Below the pieces are notes generated by a model, which saw nothing but the letters and a program-made list of their open reading frames with translations, did no database searches and was not told the origin of the DNA. A stretch of 64,000 bases of DNA, taken from NCBI RefSeq assembly GCF_000379485.1, contig NZ_KB902277.1:186001-250000 (forward strand), read 5' to 3'. Positions 45,257 to 54,765 of this stretch are shown here, one piece after another. The position numbers and the translations under genes are program-made. Within the stretch, counting starts at the first letter, position 1; every line of letters starts with the position of its first letter. The stretch is from Wenxinia marina DSM 24838. GTDB lineage: Bacteria; Pseudomonadota; Alphaproteobacteria; Rhodobacterales; Rhodobacteraceae.

Positions 45257-47104
45257 ATGGCTGTCGGAAAGAGCGCGAGCCGCCTCGGCTTCTACCTCAT
45301 CATCGGCCTCCTCCTCGTCGGCCTCGCCGGCTTCGGCGCGACCAACATCTCGTCCGGCGGACGGACCACCCTCGCCGCCGTCGGCGAGGAAGAGATCACG
45401 ATGCAGCAATACGCCAACGCGCTGAACGACCGCCTGCGCGCGTTCGAGCAGACGATCGGCCAGCCGGTGACGATGGAACTCGCGCGGCAGCTGGGACTCG
45501 ACCAGGCGGTGCTGCAGGGACTGGTGATCGAGGCCGCGCTCGACGACGAGGCGGACGAGATGGGCCTCTCCGTCGGCGACGCCGAGGTGCGCGAGCGCGT
45601 CCTCGCCCGGCCCGAGTTCCAGGGCCTCGACGGCCAGTTCGACCGCGACATCTATGGCCAGCGCCTCGACAGCATCGGCCTGACGGAGGGCGAGTTCGAG
45701 ACCCAGATCCGCGACGACAGCGCCCGCGCCATCCTGCAGGCCGCGGTCATCGGTGGCGTGCCCCGCCCCGAGGCCTACGCCGCCACGGTCGCCGAGTGGA
45801 TCGGCCAGCGCCGCAGCCCGACCTTCGTCCGCATCACGGAAGGCGACCTGGCAGAGCCGCCCGCGCCCCCGACCGACGAGGAGATTGCCGCCTACTGGGA
45901 AGAGAACCCGGACCTGTTCACCACGCCCGAGGTCCGGCACATCAGCTACGCCTGGCTGACGCCCGAGATGCTGGCCGAGACGATCGAGATCCCCGAAGAG
46001 GATCTGCGCGCCCGCTACGAGGAGCGTCTGGCCGAGTTCGTGCAGCCCGAGCGCCGCCTCGTCGAGCGGCTGGTCCTGTCCACGCAGGAGGTGGCCGAGG
46101 AGGCCCGCGCCGCCCTCGACGCCGGCGAGACGGACTTCGAGACGCTGGTCTCGAACCGCGGCCTCGCGCTGTCGGACGTCGATCTCGGCGACGTGGCCGA
46201 AGACGACCTCGGCGCCGCCGGTCCTGACGTCTTCGCCGCCCAGCCGGGCGAGGTGGTCGGCCCGCTCGAGACCCCGGTCGGCCCGGCCCTGTTCCGCGTC
46301 AACGCGATCCTCTCGGCGCAGGAGATCCCGTTCGAGGAGGCCGCGGAGGATCTCCGCGCCGAGGTCGCGAACGAGCGCGCCATCCGCCTGATCGACAGCG
46401 AGACCGACGGCCTCGCCGACCTGATCGCCGGCGGCGCCGACCTCGACGACCTCGTCGCCAACTCCTCGCTCGAGGCCGGCCAGATCGACTGGACGGACGG
46501 GACGAGCGAGGGCATCGCCGCCTACGACGAGTTCCGCCAGGCCGCTGCGGCCGCCGAGCAAGGCGCCTATCCCGAGATCGCCACCCTCGAGGATGGCGGC
46601 GTCTTCGCCCTCCGCCTCGACGAAGTGACCGAGCCGCAGGTCCGTCCGCTGGACGAGGTGCGGGACGAGGTCGCCGCCGCCCTCGACGAGGCCCGGACGC
46701 GCGAGGCCGTGCTCGCCCGTGCCGAGGAGATCGCCACCGACATCCGCGAGAGCGGCGCCTTCCGCGTCCCCGGCCGCAACCCGCGCACCCAGCTCGGCAT
46801 CGGCCGGCGCGACTTCCTCGAGGGACTGCCCCGCGACTTCGTCTCCGCCGTGTTCGAGATGGACCGCGGCGAGGTCCGCACCGTCCCGACCGAGGACGGC
46901 GTGATCGTGGTCCGCCTCGACGGCATCTCCGCCGCCGACGAGGGCAGCGAAACCGTCGCCGCCGAGCGCCAGCAGATCGCCGAGCGCACCGGCCAGTCGA
47001 TCGCGCAGGACATCTACGGCGCCTTCGCAACCGCGGTCCAGCAGGACACCGACATCCGGATCGACGACGCCGCGGTGAACGCGGTCCTGACGCAGTTCCA
47101 GTAG
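45257..47104 (+). CDS. ppiD: SurA/PpiD-type peptidyl-prolyl isomerase
   Basis: 615-residue membrane-anchored periplasmic chaperone. One N-terminal helix (about 10-28) is followed by a SurA-like N domain (about 35-210, ITMQQYANALNDRLRAF) and a degraded parvulin domain near 240-390 (LVERLVLSTQEVAEEA). The C-terminal half is helical. The family helps outer-membrane proteins emerging from Sec. It precedes trpE by only 11 bases and so shares a transcript with it. Confidence 0.88.
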   Translation: MAVGKSASRLGFYLIIGLLLVGLAGFGATNISSGGRTTLAAVGEEEITMQQYANALNDRLRAFEQTIGQPVTMELARQLGLDQAVLQGLVIEAALDDEADEMGLSVGDAEVRERVLARPEFQGLDGQFDRDIYGQRLDSIGLTEGEFETQIRDDSARAILQAAVIGGVPRPEAYAATVAEWIGQRRSPTFVRITEGDLAEPPAPPTDEEIAAYWEENPDLFTTPEVRHISYAWLTPEMLAETIEIPEEDLRARYEERLAEFVQPERRLVERLVLSTQEVAEEARAALDAGETDFETLVSNRGLALSDVDLGDVAEDDLGAAGPDVFAAQPGEVVGPLETPVGPALFRVNAILSAQEIPFEEAAEDLRAEVANERAIRLIDSETDGLADLIAGGADLDDLVANSSLEAGQIDWTDGTSEGIAAYDEFRQAAAAAEQGAYPEIATLEDGGVFALRLDEVTEPQVRPLDEVRDEVAAALDEARTREAVLARAEEIATDIRESGAFRVPGRNPRTQLGIGRRDFLEGLPRDFVSAVFEMDRGEVRTVPTEDGVIVVRLDGISAADEGSETVAAERQQIAERTGQSIAQDIYGAFATAVQQDTDIRIDDAAVNAVLTQFQ

Positions 47105-47115
47105 GGCCCCCGACG

Positions 47116-48627
47116 ATGCCTCTCCTGCCCGAGTTCGAGACCTTCCGCGACGGCTTCGAGGCGGGACGCAACCAGGTGGTCTGGACCCGCCTCGCGGCCG
47201 ACCTCGACACGCCGGTGTCCCTGATGCTCAAGCTGTCGGCCGCCGGCCGGAACAGCTTCATGCTGGAGAGCGTGACCGGCGGCGAGGTGCGGGGGCGCTA
47301 TTCGATCATCGGCCTGAATCCCGACCTCGTCTGGGAATGCCGCGGCACCGCCTCGCGGGTGAACCGCGCCGCCCGCTGGGACGACGAGGCGTGGACCGAT
47401 TGCGAGGGCGATCCGCTCACCGCGCTGCGCGCCCTGCTCGCCGAGAGCCGGATCGACCTGCCCGACGGCCTGCCCGCCGCCTCGGCCGGCCTGTTCGGCT
47501 ACCTCGGCTACGACATGATCCGCCTGGTGGAGCGGCTGCCGAACTGCCCGCCCGACACGCTCGGCCTGCCCGACGCGGTGCTGCTGCGCCCCTCGGTCGT
47601 CGCGGTCCTGGACGGGGTGAAGGGCGACGTGATCCTCGTCGCGCCCGCCTGGGCCGACGGATCGCTGACCGCCCGCGCCGCCTACGCCCAGGCGGCCGAG
47701 CGGGTGATGGACGCGCAGCGCGCGCTGGAGCGGCCGGTCGCCGTCGCGGCCCGCCACTACGCCGACCCGCGCCCCGAAGAGCTGCCCGTCTCGAACTTCA
47801 CGCGCGAGGGCTACGAAGCCGCCGTCGAGAAAGCCAAGGAGTACATCCGCGCCGGCGACATCTTCCAGGTCGTGCCGTCGCAGCGCTGGACCCAGGGGTT
47901 CCACGAGCCGCCGCTGGCGCTCTACCGCAGCCTGCGGCGGACCAACCCCTCGCCCTTCATGTTCTTCTTCAATTTCGGCGGCTTCCAGGTCATCGGCGCC
48001 TCGCCCGAGATCCTCGTGCGCGTCTTCGGCCGCGAGGTGACGATCCGCCCGATCGCCGGCACCCGCCCCCGCGGCGCCACCCCGGCCGAGGACCGCGCGA
48101 ACGAGGCAGAGCTGATGGCCGACGTCAAGGAACGGGCCGAGCACCTGATGCTGCTCGATCTCGGCCGCAACGACGTGGGCCGGGTGGCGAAGATCGGCAC
48201 CGTCCGCCCGACCGAGCAGTTCATCGTGGAGCGCTACAGCCACGTCATGCACATCGTCTCGAACGTGGTGGGCGAGCTTTCCGAGGATCACGACGCCCTC
48301 TCCGCCCTCCTCGCCGGCCTGCCCGCCGGCACGGTCTCCGGCGCGCCCAAGGTCCGCGCGATGGAGATCATCGACGAACTGGAGCCCGAGAAGCGGGGCG
48401 TCTACGGCGGCGGCTGCGGCTACTTCAGCGCGGGCGGCGACATGGACATGTGCATCGCGCTGCGCACCGCCGTGCTCAAGGACGAAAAGCTCTACATCCA
48501 GGCCGGCGGCGGCGTCGTCTACGACAGCGATCCGGCGGCGGAGTACATGGAGACGGTTCACAAGTCGAACGCCATCCGCAAGGCGGCCGAGGATGCGGGC
48601 CTGTTCCGGGACGGCGGCAATGGCTAG
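47116..48627 (+). CDS. trpE: Anthranilate synthase component I
   Basis: 503-residue chorismate-utilising enzyme of tryptophan synthesis. Feedback-binding loop SFMLESVTGGE is retained in the N-domain (about 54-64), and the catalytic chorismate-binding domain covers the C-terminal half with TVSGAPKVRAMEIIDELE and RNDVGRVAKIG. Unlike many operons it is not next to its partner trpG, which lies ~2.6 kb downstream. No leader peptide precedes it. Confidence 0.97.
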   Translation: MPLLPEFETFRDGFEAGRNQVVWTRLAADLDTPVSLMLKLSAAGRNSFMLESVTGGEVRGRYSIIGLNPDLVWECRGTASRVNRAARWDDEAWTDCEGDPLTALRALLAESRIDLPDGLPAASAGLFGYLGYDMIRLVERLPNCPPDTLGLPDAVLLRPSVVAVLDGVKGDVILVAPAWADGSLTARAAYAQAAERVMDAQRALERPVAVAARHYADPRPEELPVSNFTREGYEAAVEKAKEYIRAGDIFQVVPSQRWTQGFHEPPLALYRSLRRTNPSPFMFFFNFGGFQVIGASPEILVRVFGREVTIRPIAGTRPRGATPAEDRANEAELMADVKERAEHLMLLDLGRNDVGRVAKIGTVRPTEQFIVERYSHVMHIVSNVVGELSEDHDALSALLAGLPAGTVSGAPKVRAMEIIDELEPEKRGVYGGGCGYFSAGGDMDMCIALRTAVLKDEKLYIQAGGGVVYDSDPAAEYMETVHKSNAIRKAAEDAGLFRDGGNG

Positions 48628-48654
48628 GGCAGACCGCCTCGCCGACGCGCCCAC

Positions 48655-48735
48655 CCCTGCCCCCTATCTTGCTGCAAATACCTCCGGGGTGAATTGGCCC
48701 CGGCACGGGGCCAAGAGGGGCAGCGCCCCTCCGCC
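48655..48735. repeat. Rhodobacterales-type intergenic element, second copy
   Basis: Plus-strand reading CTATCTTGCTGC-AAATACCTCC-GGGG leads into two hairpins (GGCCCCG-gcac-GGGGCC and GGGGCAGCGCCCC). It matches the element at 21480-21547 in opposite orientation. It lies between trpE and the pseudouridine synthase gene and may stop transcription of trpE. Confidence 0.55.
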
Positions 48736-48771
48736 CGGAGGCCGCTCTGGCGCCGCCTTGCGTCCAGGCCG

Positions 48772-49368
48772 GTGCTGATCCTCCTCAACAAGCCCTACGG
48801 CACGCTCTGCCAGTTCACCGGCGAGGGCGCGACGCTGGCCGGCCTCGTCCCGGTGCCGGACGTCTACCCCGCCGGCCGCCTCGACCGCGACAGCGAGGGC
48901 CTGCTCCTGCTCACCGACGACGGCGCCCTGCAGGCACGGATCGCCGAGCCGCGGCACAAGCTGCCGAAGACCTACCTCGCGCAGGTCGAGGGCGTCCCGG
49001 GGGACGAGGCGCTGACGGCTCTGCGGACCGGCGTGACGCTGAAGGATGGTCCGACCCGCCCGGCCGAAGCCGACCTCGCGGCCGAGCCCGAGGGACTCTG
49101 GCCCCGCGACCCGCCGATCCGCGTGCGCAAGTCGGTGCCCGACAGCTGGCTGCGCCTCACGCTCACCGAGGGGCGGAACCGGCAGGTGCGGCGGATGACG
49201 GCGGCGGTCGGACACCCGACGCTGCGGCTGATCCGCTGGGCCATCGGGCCGCTGACGGTGGAGGGGCTGGCGCCCGGCGCATGGCGGGAGGCGACTGCCG
49301 CCGAAGTCGCGGCGCTCCGCCGTCCGGCCCCGCGCGTCGGCGGGGCCGGCGCGCGAAGAAATTTCTAG
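48772..49368 (+). CDS. Ribosomal large-subunit pseudouridine synthase (RluE/RsuA type)
   Basis: 198-residue pseudouridine synthase lacking an S4 domain. The start region is [11 protein letters not shown], the catalytic Asp is in [16 protein letters not shown], and [19 protein letters not shown] completes the fold. Similar in length and form to E. coli RluE, which modifies U2457 of 23S rRNA. The GTG start at 48772 is the best fit, but no clear Shine-Dalgarno precedes it; a longer start at 48694 is possible. Confidence 0.88.
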   Translation: MLILLNKPYGTLCQFTGEGATLAGLVPVPDVYPAGRLDRDSEGLLLLTDDGALQARIAEPRHKLPKTYLAQVEGVPGDEALTALRTGVTLKDGPTRPAEADLAAEPEGLWPRDPPIRVRKSVPDSWLRLTLTEGRNRQVRRMTAAVGHPTLRLIRWAIGPLTVEGLAPGAWREATAAEVAALRRPAPRVGGAGARRNF

Positions 49369-49410
49369 AAATTTCGTCTGGCCACAGAACGGAATTCGAC
49401 GAATTCCGTT
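49358..49410. repeat. Pair of AT-containing palindromes between convergent genes
   Basis: 49358-49375 is an 18-bp perfect palindrome (GAAATTTCT / AGAAATTTC). 49388-49410 is a hairpin with 10-bp arms AACGGAATTC / GAATTCCGTT and a 3-base loop. They lie between the ends of the pseudouridine synthase and the deacetylase genes, so a terminator role for both is possible. AT-rich, unlike the surrounding sequence. Confidence 0.85.
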
Positions 49411-49432
49411 CGCGCCCCGGACGCTTCGGGCT

Positions 49433-51079
49433 CTACTCCTGCGCCAGCAGCACCGCCGACAGCGGCGCCTGCGCCACCTGCCCGGCCCGGTTCGCGCTGC
49501 CCCAGAGATTCAGCGCCGAGATCGTGTCCGGCCGCGTCCGCGCCAGCAGCACCACGCCGCTCTCCTGCCGCGCCCGGAACGCCGCCTGGTCGATGAAGCG
49601 GCGGATCACCCGCGCGTCCTGCCCCTCGCTGTCGAGGTCGCGGTAGACGACCTCGGCCGGCACGCCCTCGGCCTCGGCGGCGCGCAGGCCGGCGTTGAGC
49701 CCGGACGAGATCGTGACGAAGCCGCGTCCCTCGCCCGCCAGCCGCGCCAGGGTCTGGTCGGCGATGCCGCCGCCGGACTGCCAGGCGCCGGTCCGGTCGA
49801 TCAGCGCCACCGCCTCGGGCACCGCGGCGAGCGCGGCTTCCAGCGTCACCTCGACGTCGCTCGCCCCCGCCCCCGGCGGCAGCTGCGGCAGGACCGCGAC
49901 CTCGATGCCGCGGTCGCGGTAGGCGGCCATCACCTCGAGCGCGTCCTCGCGCGCCGGGTCGATCGCCACCGTGACCGGGAACGGAATGCCGGCGACGGCG
50001 GCGGGCGCGCCGGGCAGGCTGCCGTCGTCGATCAGGACGACGCTCATCAGCGGCTGTCCCTGGGGGTTCTCGAACGGCGCGGCGTAGCGGACGAGCGGCG
50101 GCGCGTCGGGATCGACCTCCGCCGCGGGGGCCTCTCCATTCGGCGCGTCGGCGGCACCCGTCTCGGGCCGGCGGACCACGACGTCGGCCGTCCCGCCCGG
50201 CAGGCCGGAGTCCTGCCCCTGCAGGGCGAGCGTGTCCTCGTCACCTCCTTCCGGCTCCTCGACCACGACCACCGGCACGTCGACGACGACCGGCGCGTCG
50301 TCCGCGTCCGCCGCCTGCTCGCCAGGGGCCGCCTCCGCCGTGTCGGACCCCGTCGACTCCAGGACCTCGCCCGGATCGGCATCTTCCGTTGCGGCCTGCG
50401 TCACCTCTGGTGCATCCGCCCCCGCGTCCGCGACATCCTCGTCGCCCGGCCCCTCCTCGCCGGCCAACCCGTCGCCCGCGCCGGCGGTCTCCTCCACCTC
50501 GGGTTCCACCGGCGCGTCGGGCGCCTCGGCGACGTCCTGCGGGACCTCGGGCGCGACGTCCGTCGCCTCGGGCTCCTCCGCCGCGGGCGCCTCGACGATC
50601 TCGATCGGCTGCGGCGGCTGCGGCGTCGCCGGCTCGGTCGACAGCACGATGTCGCTCTCGCCGGCCGGTTGCTCCGGCGGAGGCGCCTGCGGGTTCGGCA
50701 GGACCGGCGTGTCGCTGCCGGCGGCCAGCTCGGGCGCCGACCCCGCCTCGGGCGCGGCGAGCGTCTCGGCGCTGTCGGCGGCGGGCGGCGCGCCCTCGCT
50801 TTCGGTCTCGGCCGGGGGCGCATCCTCGGCATCGCCGGGCACGACCTGCCCCGGCGCCGTGGTCGGCGCGCCGATCTGCGGCATCTGCGGCTGGACCGGC
50901 GCGCTGTCCGGCTCCTCCGGGACTTCGGGCAGCGCGGCCACGTCCTCGGGCGGCGCACCCCCCGGGGTCAGCGGCGGTGCGCTTCCCGCCGGCTGGTCGC
51001 CCATCAGCGACGCCGTCGCCAGTGCCAGCGCCGAGACCACCGCCCCGAAGAACGCCCCCGAAATCACGCCTCTGACCAT
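49433..51079 (-). CDS. Divergent polysaccharide deacetylase family protein with a long acidic linker
   Basis: 548 residues. A membrane anchor or signal (about 3-26: GVISGAFFGAVVSALALATA) leads into some 280 residues of Pro, Glu, Ala, Asp and Thr-rich low-complexity sequence. The C-terminal ~215 residues, starting PLMSVVLIDDGSLPG, form a divergent polysaccharide deacetylase domain, with NVTVAIDPAR-like and GVVLLARTRPDTI blocks. The domain lacks the usual zinc His pair in a form I recognise, as in other divergent members. Likely cell-envelope exported. The start is ATG at 51079 over a distal one at 51139. Confidence 0.82.
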   Translation of the reverse strand: MVRGVISGAFFGAVVSALALATASLMGDQPAGSAPPLTPGGAPPEDVAALPEVPEEPDSAPVQPQMPQIGAPTTAPGQVVPGDAEDAPPAETESEGAPPAADSAETLAAPEAGSAPELAAGSDTPVLPNPQAPPPEQPAGESDIVLSTEPATPQPPQPIEIVEAPAAEEPEATDVAPEVPQDVAEAPDAPVEPEVEETAGAGDGLAGEEGPGDEDVADAGADAPEVTQAATEDADPGEVLESTGSDTAEAAPGEQAADADDAPVVVDVPVVVVEEPEGGDEDTLALQGQDSGLPGGTADVVVRRPETGAADAPNGEAPAAEVDPDAPPLVRYAAPFENPQGQPLMSVVLIDDGSLPGAPAAVAGIPFPVTVAIDPAREDALEVMAAYRDRGIEVAVLPQLPPGAGASDVEVTLEAALAAVPEAVALIDRTGAWQSGGGIADQTLARLAGEGRGFVTISSGLNAGLRAAEAEGVPAEVVYRDLDSEGQDARVIRRFIDQAAFRARQESGVVLLARTRPDTISALNLWGSANRAGQVAQAPLSAVLLAQE

Positions 51080-51215
51080 TGGCCCGCCTTCTCGTCTGCT
51101 CTGCCCGCGGCCTTGACGTCCTCGCGCCTTGCGGCCCATCTATGGCCCCGACCTTACCCCAGCCCCCCGGGGCGGCGGTAGCCCCCAATCGGCCGGCCGG
51201 CCCGAAGGACCCGTC

Positions 51216-51797
51216 ATGCTGCTGCTGATCGACAATTACGACAGCTTCACCTACAACCTCGTCCACTACCTGGGCGAGCTGGGCGCGGACGTCGTGGTCC
51301 GCCGCAACGACGCGATCGACGTGCAGGCGGCGATGGCGATGCGGCCAGCCGGCATCGTCCTGTCCCCCGGCCCCGGCACCCCGACGCAATCCGGCATCTG
51401 CCTCGCCCTGACCGAGGCCGCGGCCGAGACGCGAACGCCCCTCCTCGGCGTCTGCCTCGGCCACCAGACGATCGGCCAGGCCTTCGGCGGCGACGTGGTG
51501 CGCTGCCACGAGATCGTGCACGGCAAGATGGGCACCGTCCGCCACACCGGCGGCGGCGTCTTCGCCGGCCTGCCCTCGCCATTCCTGGCCACGCGCTACC
51601 ACAGCCTCGTCGTCGACCGCGCCACCCTTCCGGCGTCGCTGGAGGTCACGGCCGAGCTGGAGGACGGCACGATCATGGGCCTCAGCCACCGCGAGCTGCC
51701 GATCCACGGGGTGCAGTTCCACCCCGAGAGCATCGCCTCCGAGCATGGGCACCGGATGCTGAAGAATTTCCTGACGACCGTCCCGGAGCCGGCATGA
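51216..51797 (+). CDS. trpG: Anthranilate synthase component II (glutamine amidotransferase)
   Basis: 193-residue class I amidotransferase giving ammonia to TrpE. Nucleophile Cys in [11 protein letters not shown], His/Glu pair in [10 protein letters not shown], and N-terminal [13 protein letters not shown] all intact. The start is ATG at 51216 with AAGGA upstream. It overlaps trpD as ATGA. Confidence 0.97.
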   Translation: MLLLIDNYDSFTYNLVHYLGELGADVVVRRNDAIDVQAAMAMRPAGIVLSPGPGTPTQSGICLALTEAAAETRTPLLGVCLGHQTIGQAFGGDVVRCHEIVHGKMGTVRHTGGGVFAGLPSPFLATRYHSLVVDRATLPASLEVTAELEDGTIMGLSHRELPIHGVQFHPESIASEHGHRMLKNFLTTVPEPA

Positions 51798-52810
51798 CCG
51801 ACGCGATGAAGCCGCTGATCTACGCCGCCTCGGAGGGTCCGCTGTCGCAGTCCCAGGCCGAGGAGGCGTTCGAGTACCTGTTCGACGGCGCCGCGACGCC
51901 CGCGCAGGTGGGCGGCCTCCTCATGGCGATGCGCGCCCGGGGCGAAAGCGTCAGCGAGTACGCCGCCGCCGCCGCCGCGATGCGTGCCCGCTGCGTGAAG
52001 GTGACCGCGCCCGAGGGGGCGATCGACGTCGTCGGCACCGGCGGCGACGGCATGCACACGCTGAACATCTCCACCGCCGCCGCGTTCATCGTGGCGGGCG
52101 CCGGCGTGCCGGTGGCCAAGCACGGCAACCGGGCGGCGTCCTCGAAGTCTGGGACGGCGGACGTGCAGACCGAGCTCGGCATCGACGTGATGGCGGGGCC
52201 GGAGGCGACGGAGCGCGGGCTGCGGGAGGCCGGCATCGGTTTCATGATGGCGCAGCTGCACCATCCGGCGATGAAGCACGTGATGCCCGTCCGGCAGGAG
52301 CTCGGCTGCAAGACGATCTTCAACATCCTGGGGCCGCTCACGAATCCCGCCGGGGTGAAGCGCCAGCTCACCGGCGCCTTCGCGATCGACCTGATCCACC
52401 CGATGGCCGAGACGCTGCGCACGCTGGGCTCCGAGGCGGCGTGGCTGGTCCACGGCGAGGACGGCACGGACGAGATGTCGATCACCGGCAAGACCTCGGT
52501 CGCCGAGCTGAAGGACGGGCGCATCCGCTCCCGCGAGGTGCATCCCGAGGATGCCGGCCTGCCGGTCCACCCCTTCCGCGACATCCTCGGCGGCACGCCT
52601 CAGGAGAACGCCGCGGCGCTGCGGGCCTTGCTGGACGGGCAGCCCGGCGCCTACCGCGACGCCGCGCTGCTGAACGCCGCCGCCGCGCTGGTGGTGGCGG
52701 GCGTCGCGGGCGACCTGAAGGCGGGGGCCGAGCAGGCGGCCGAGAGCGTGGATTCGGGCGCCGCGAAGCGGGCGATGGAGACGCTGGCCCGGATCACGTC
52801 GGGCGCCTGA
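51794..52810 (+). CDS. trpD: Anthranilate phosphoribosyltransferase
   Basis: 338-residue enzyme adding phosphoribose to anthranilate. [18 protein letters not shown] (PRPP loop), [16 protein letters not shown] and [11 protein letters not shown] are all present. Starts within the trpG stop, ends within the ung start (TGATG), so the three are translated as a unit. Confidence 0.97.
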   Translation: MTDAMKPLIYAASEGPLSQSQAEEAFEYLFDGAATPAQVGGLLMAMRARGESVSEYAAAAAAMRARCVKVTAPEGAIDVVGTGGDGMHTLNISTAAAFIVAGAGVPVAKHGNRAASSKSGTADVQTELGIDVMAGPEATERGLREAGIGFMMAQLHHPAMKHVMPVRQELGCKTIFNILGPLTNPAGVKRQLTGAFAIDLIHPMAETLRTLGSEAAWLVHGEDGTDEMSITGKTSVAELKDGRIRSREVHPEDAGLPVHPFRDILGGTPQENAAALRALLDGQPGAYRDAALLNAAAALVVAGVAGDLKAGAEQAAESVDSGAAKRAMETLARITSGA

Positions 52811-53460
52811 TGGCGGATCTCACGCGCCTCGGCGCCTGGCGCGAGCTGCCGTTCTGGGACGAGGCGTGGCCGGGCATCGAGGCTGCGCTCACAACCGAGC
52901 ACGGGCCGGTGCACCCGCCGGAGAACCGCCTCTTCGCGGCGCTGGAGCGGACGCAGCCGGACGATACCCGCGTCGTGATCCTCGGCCAGGATCCCTACCA
53001 TACACCGGGCAAGGCCGACGGGCTGGCCTTCTCCATCCCTGACGGCTTTCCCGGCCGGCTCGACTCCCTTGGCAACATCTTCAAGGAGTTGCAGGACGAT
53101 CTTGGTGCTTCCCGCACCCGCACCGACCTTGCCGACTGGGCCGACCAGGGCGTCCTCCTTCTCAACACGGCGCTCACCGTACCCGAAGGCCGCGCTGGCG
53201 CGCACCGGCGCCTCGGATGGGACCGGCTCACGCGCGAGGTCATCGCCCGTCTCGGCGACCGGCCCCGCGCCTTCCTGCTCTGGGGCGCGCCGGCGCAGCG
53301 CTTTGCGCCCGTGGGCTGCGGGCATCTGATCCTGACAGCGCCGCACCCGTCGCCCCTCTCCGCGCACCGGGGCTTTTTCGGCTCGCGGCCATTTTCATCG
53401 GTGAACCGCTGGCTTATGGACAGGGGCGAGCGACCGATCGACTGGGCGGGACAGGCATGA
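52810..53460 (+). CDS. ung: Uracil-DNA glycosylase (family 1)
   Basis: 216-residue repair enzyme that removes uracil from DNA. The water-activating Asp is Asp61 in GQDPYH, uracil contacts include LLLNTALTV, and the leucine-insertion loop is [11 protein letters not shown]. It lies between trpD and trpC, sharing TGATG with trpD and ATGA with trpC, so it is fully embedded in the tryptophan operon. It is slightly shorter than E. coli Ung but complete. Confidence 0.96.
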   Translation: MADLTRLGAWRELPFWDEAWPGIEAALTTEHGPVHPPENRLFAALERTQPDDTRVVILGQDPYHTPGKADGLAFSIPDGFPGRLDSLGNIFKELQDDLGASRTRTDLADWADQGVLLLNTALTVPEGRAGAHRRLGWDRLTREVIARLGDRPRAFLLWGAPAQRFAPVGCGHLILTAPHPSPLSAHRGFFGSRPFSSVNRWLMDRGERPIDWAGQA

Positions 53461-54275
53461 GCGCGACGATCCTCGACCGGATCAAGGCCTACAAGCTGGA
53501 GGACGTGGCCGCCCGCAAGGAGGCCACGCCGCAGGGCGAGATCGAGACCCGCGCCGCCGCGGCGCCGCCCGTGCGCGGCTTCGCCGCCGCGCTGGCCGCC
53601 GCCGCCCGCGAAGGCTACGGCCTGATCGCCGAGATCAAAAAGGCCTCGCCCTCCAAGGGTCTCATTCGCCCCGATTTCGACCCGCCCGCCCTGGCCCGGG
53701 CCTATGCCGAGGGCGGCGCGACCTGCCTCTCCGTGCTGACCGACGGTCCGTCCTTCCAGGGCGCGGACGAGTTCCTCGTCGCCGCGCGGGAGGCCGTCAG
53801 CCTGCCGGTCCTGCGCAAGGACTTCCTCTATGACCCATGGCAGGTGGCCGAGTCCCGCGCGCTCGGCGCGGACTGCATCCTCATCATCATGGCCAGCGTC
53901 TCCGATGCCCAGGCTGCGGAGCTGGAGGAGGCGGCGCGGCGCTGGAACATGGACGTCCTCGTCGAGGTCCACGACGCGGCGGAGCTGGAGCGGGCGGCCA
54001 CCCATCTGGAGAGCCCCCTCCTCGGCATCAACAACCGCGATCTCAATACCTTCTCGACCGATCTTCAGACGACGCGCACGCTCGCCCGGCAGGTGCCGGC
54101 AGACCGGACCATCGTCGCCGAAAGCGGCCTCGGCACGCCGGGCGACCTCGCCGACCTCGCCCGCTACGGCGCGCGTTGCTTCCTCATCGGCGAGAGCCTG
54201 ATGCGGCAGGACGACGTGACCGCCGCGACGCGCGCGATCCTCGCCAGCCCGCTGACCGCCGCGGGGGGCATCTGA
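53457..54275 (+). CDS. trpC: Indole-3-glycerol phosphate synthase
   Basis: 272-residue TIM-barrel enzyme closing the indole ring. Key motifs are [18 protein letters not shown] (catalytic Lys), VLRKDFLYD, and the phosphate-binding [12 protein letters not shown] and [10 protein letters not shown]. Mono-functional, not fused to TrpF. The start overlaps the ung stop; moaC follows after ten bases. Confidence 0.97.
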   Translation: MSATILDRIKAYKLEDVAARKEATPQGEIETRAAAAPPVRGFAAALAAAAREGYGLIAEIKKASPSKGLIRPDFDPPALARAYAEGGATCLSVLTDGPSFQGADEFLVAAREAVSLPVLRKDFLYDPWQVAESRALGADCILIIMASVSDAQAAELEEAARRWNMDVLVEVHDAAELERAATHLESPLLGINNRDLNTFSTDLQTTRTLARQVPADRTIVAESGLGTPGDLADLARYGARCFLIGESLMRQDDVTAATRAILASPLTAAGGI

Positions 54276-54285
54276 CGCCGTCGCC

Positions 54286-54765
54286 ATGACCGACCGCCTG
54301 ACCCATTTCGACGCTGCCGGCCGCGCCCACATGGTCGATGTCTCGGACAAGGCAGACACCGCCCGGACGGCCGTCGCCGAGGGGCACGTCCGGATGACGC
54401 CCGAGACGCTGGCCCGCGTCACCGGGGGCACCGCCGACAAGGGCGATGTCCTCGGCATCGCCCGGATCGCTGGGATCCAGGGGGCCAAGCGGACGTCCGA
54501 CCTGATTCCGCTCTGCCACCCGCTGCCGATCTCGAAGGTTGCACTGGACCTCACGCCTGATCCCGATCTGCCCGGCGTGCGGATCGAAGCGACGGTGAAG
54601 ACCACCGGCAAGACCGGGGTGGAGATGGAGGCACTGACCGCCGTGACGGTCGCCGCGCTGACGGTCTACGACATGCTGAAGGCGGCCGAGAAGGGGATGG
54701 AAATCGGCGCTGTCCGCCTCGTCTCGAAGGACGGCGGCAAGTCCGGCCGGTGGGCGCGGGCGTGA
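54286..54765 (+). CDS. moaC: Cyclic pyranopterin monophosphate synthase MoaC
   Basis: 159-residue molybdenum-cofactor enzyme, converting the cyclic GTP product of MoaA to cPMP. Motifs [25 protein letters not shown]-type (IPLCHPLPI) and [21 protein letters not shown] are intact. The gene overlaps moeA as GTGA. Its place after trpC is characteristic of Rhodobacterales. Confidence 0.97.
   Translation: MTDRLTHFDAAGRAHMVDVSDKADTARTAVAEGHVRMTPETLARVTGGTADKGDVLGIARIAGIQGAKRTSDLIPLCHPLPISKVALDLTPDPDLPGVRIEATVKTTGKTGVEMEALTAVTVAALTVYDMLKAAEKGMEIGAVRLVSKDGGKSGRWARA

Noticed and set aside
47100-47116. trp leader attenuator before trpE
   Set aside because: Only 11 bases between ppiD and trpE, and no Trp-rich short ORF.
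50232-51116. Plus-strand ORF of 294 codons, Ser/Gly-rich
   Set aside because: Reverse reading of the deacetylase low-complexity linker; repetitive composition follows from that.
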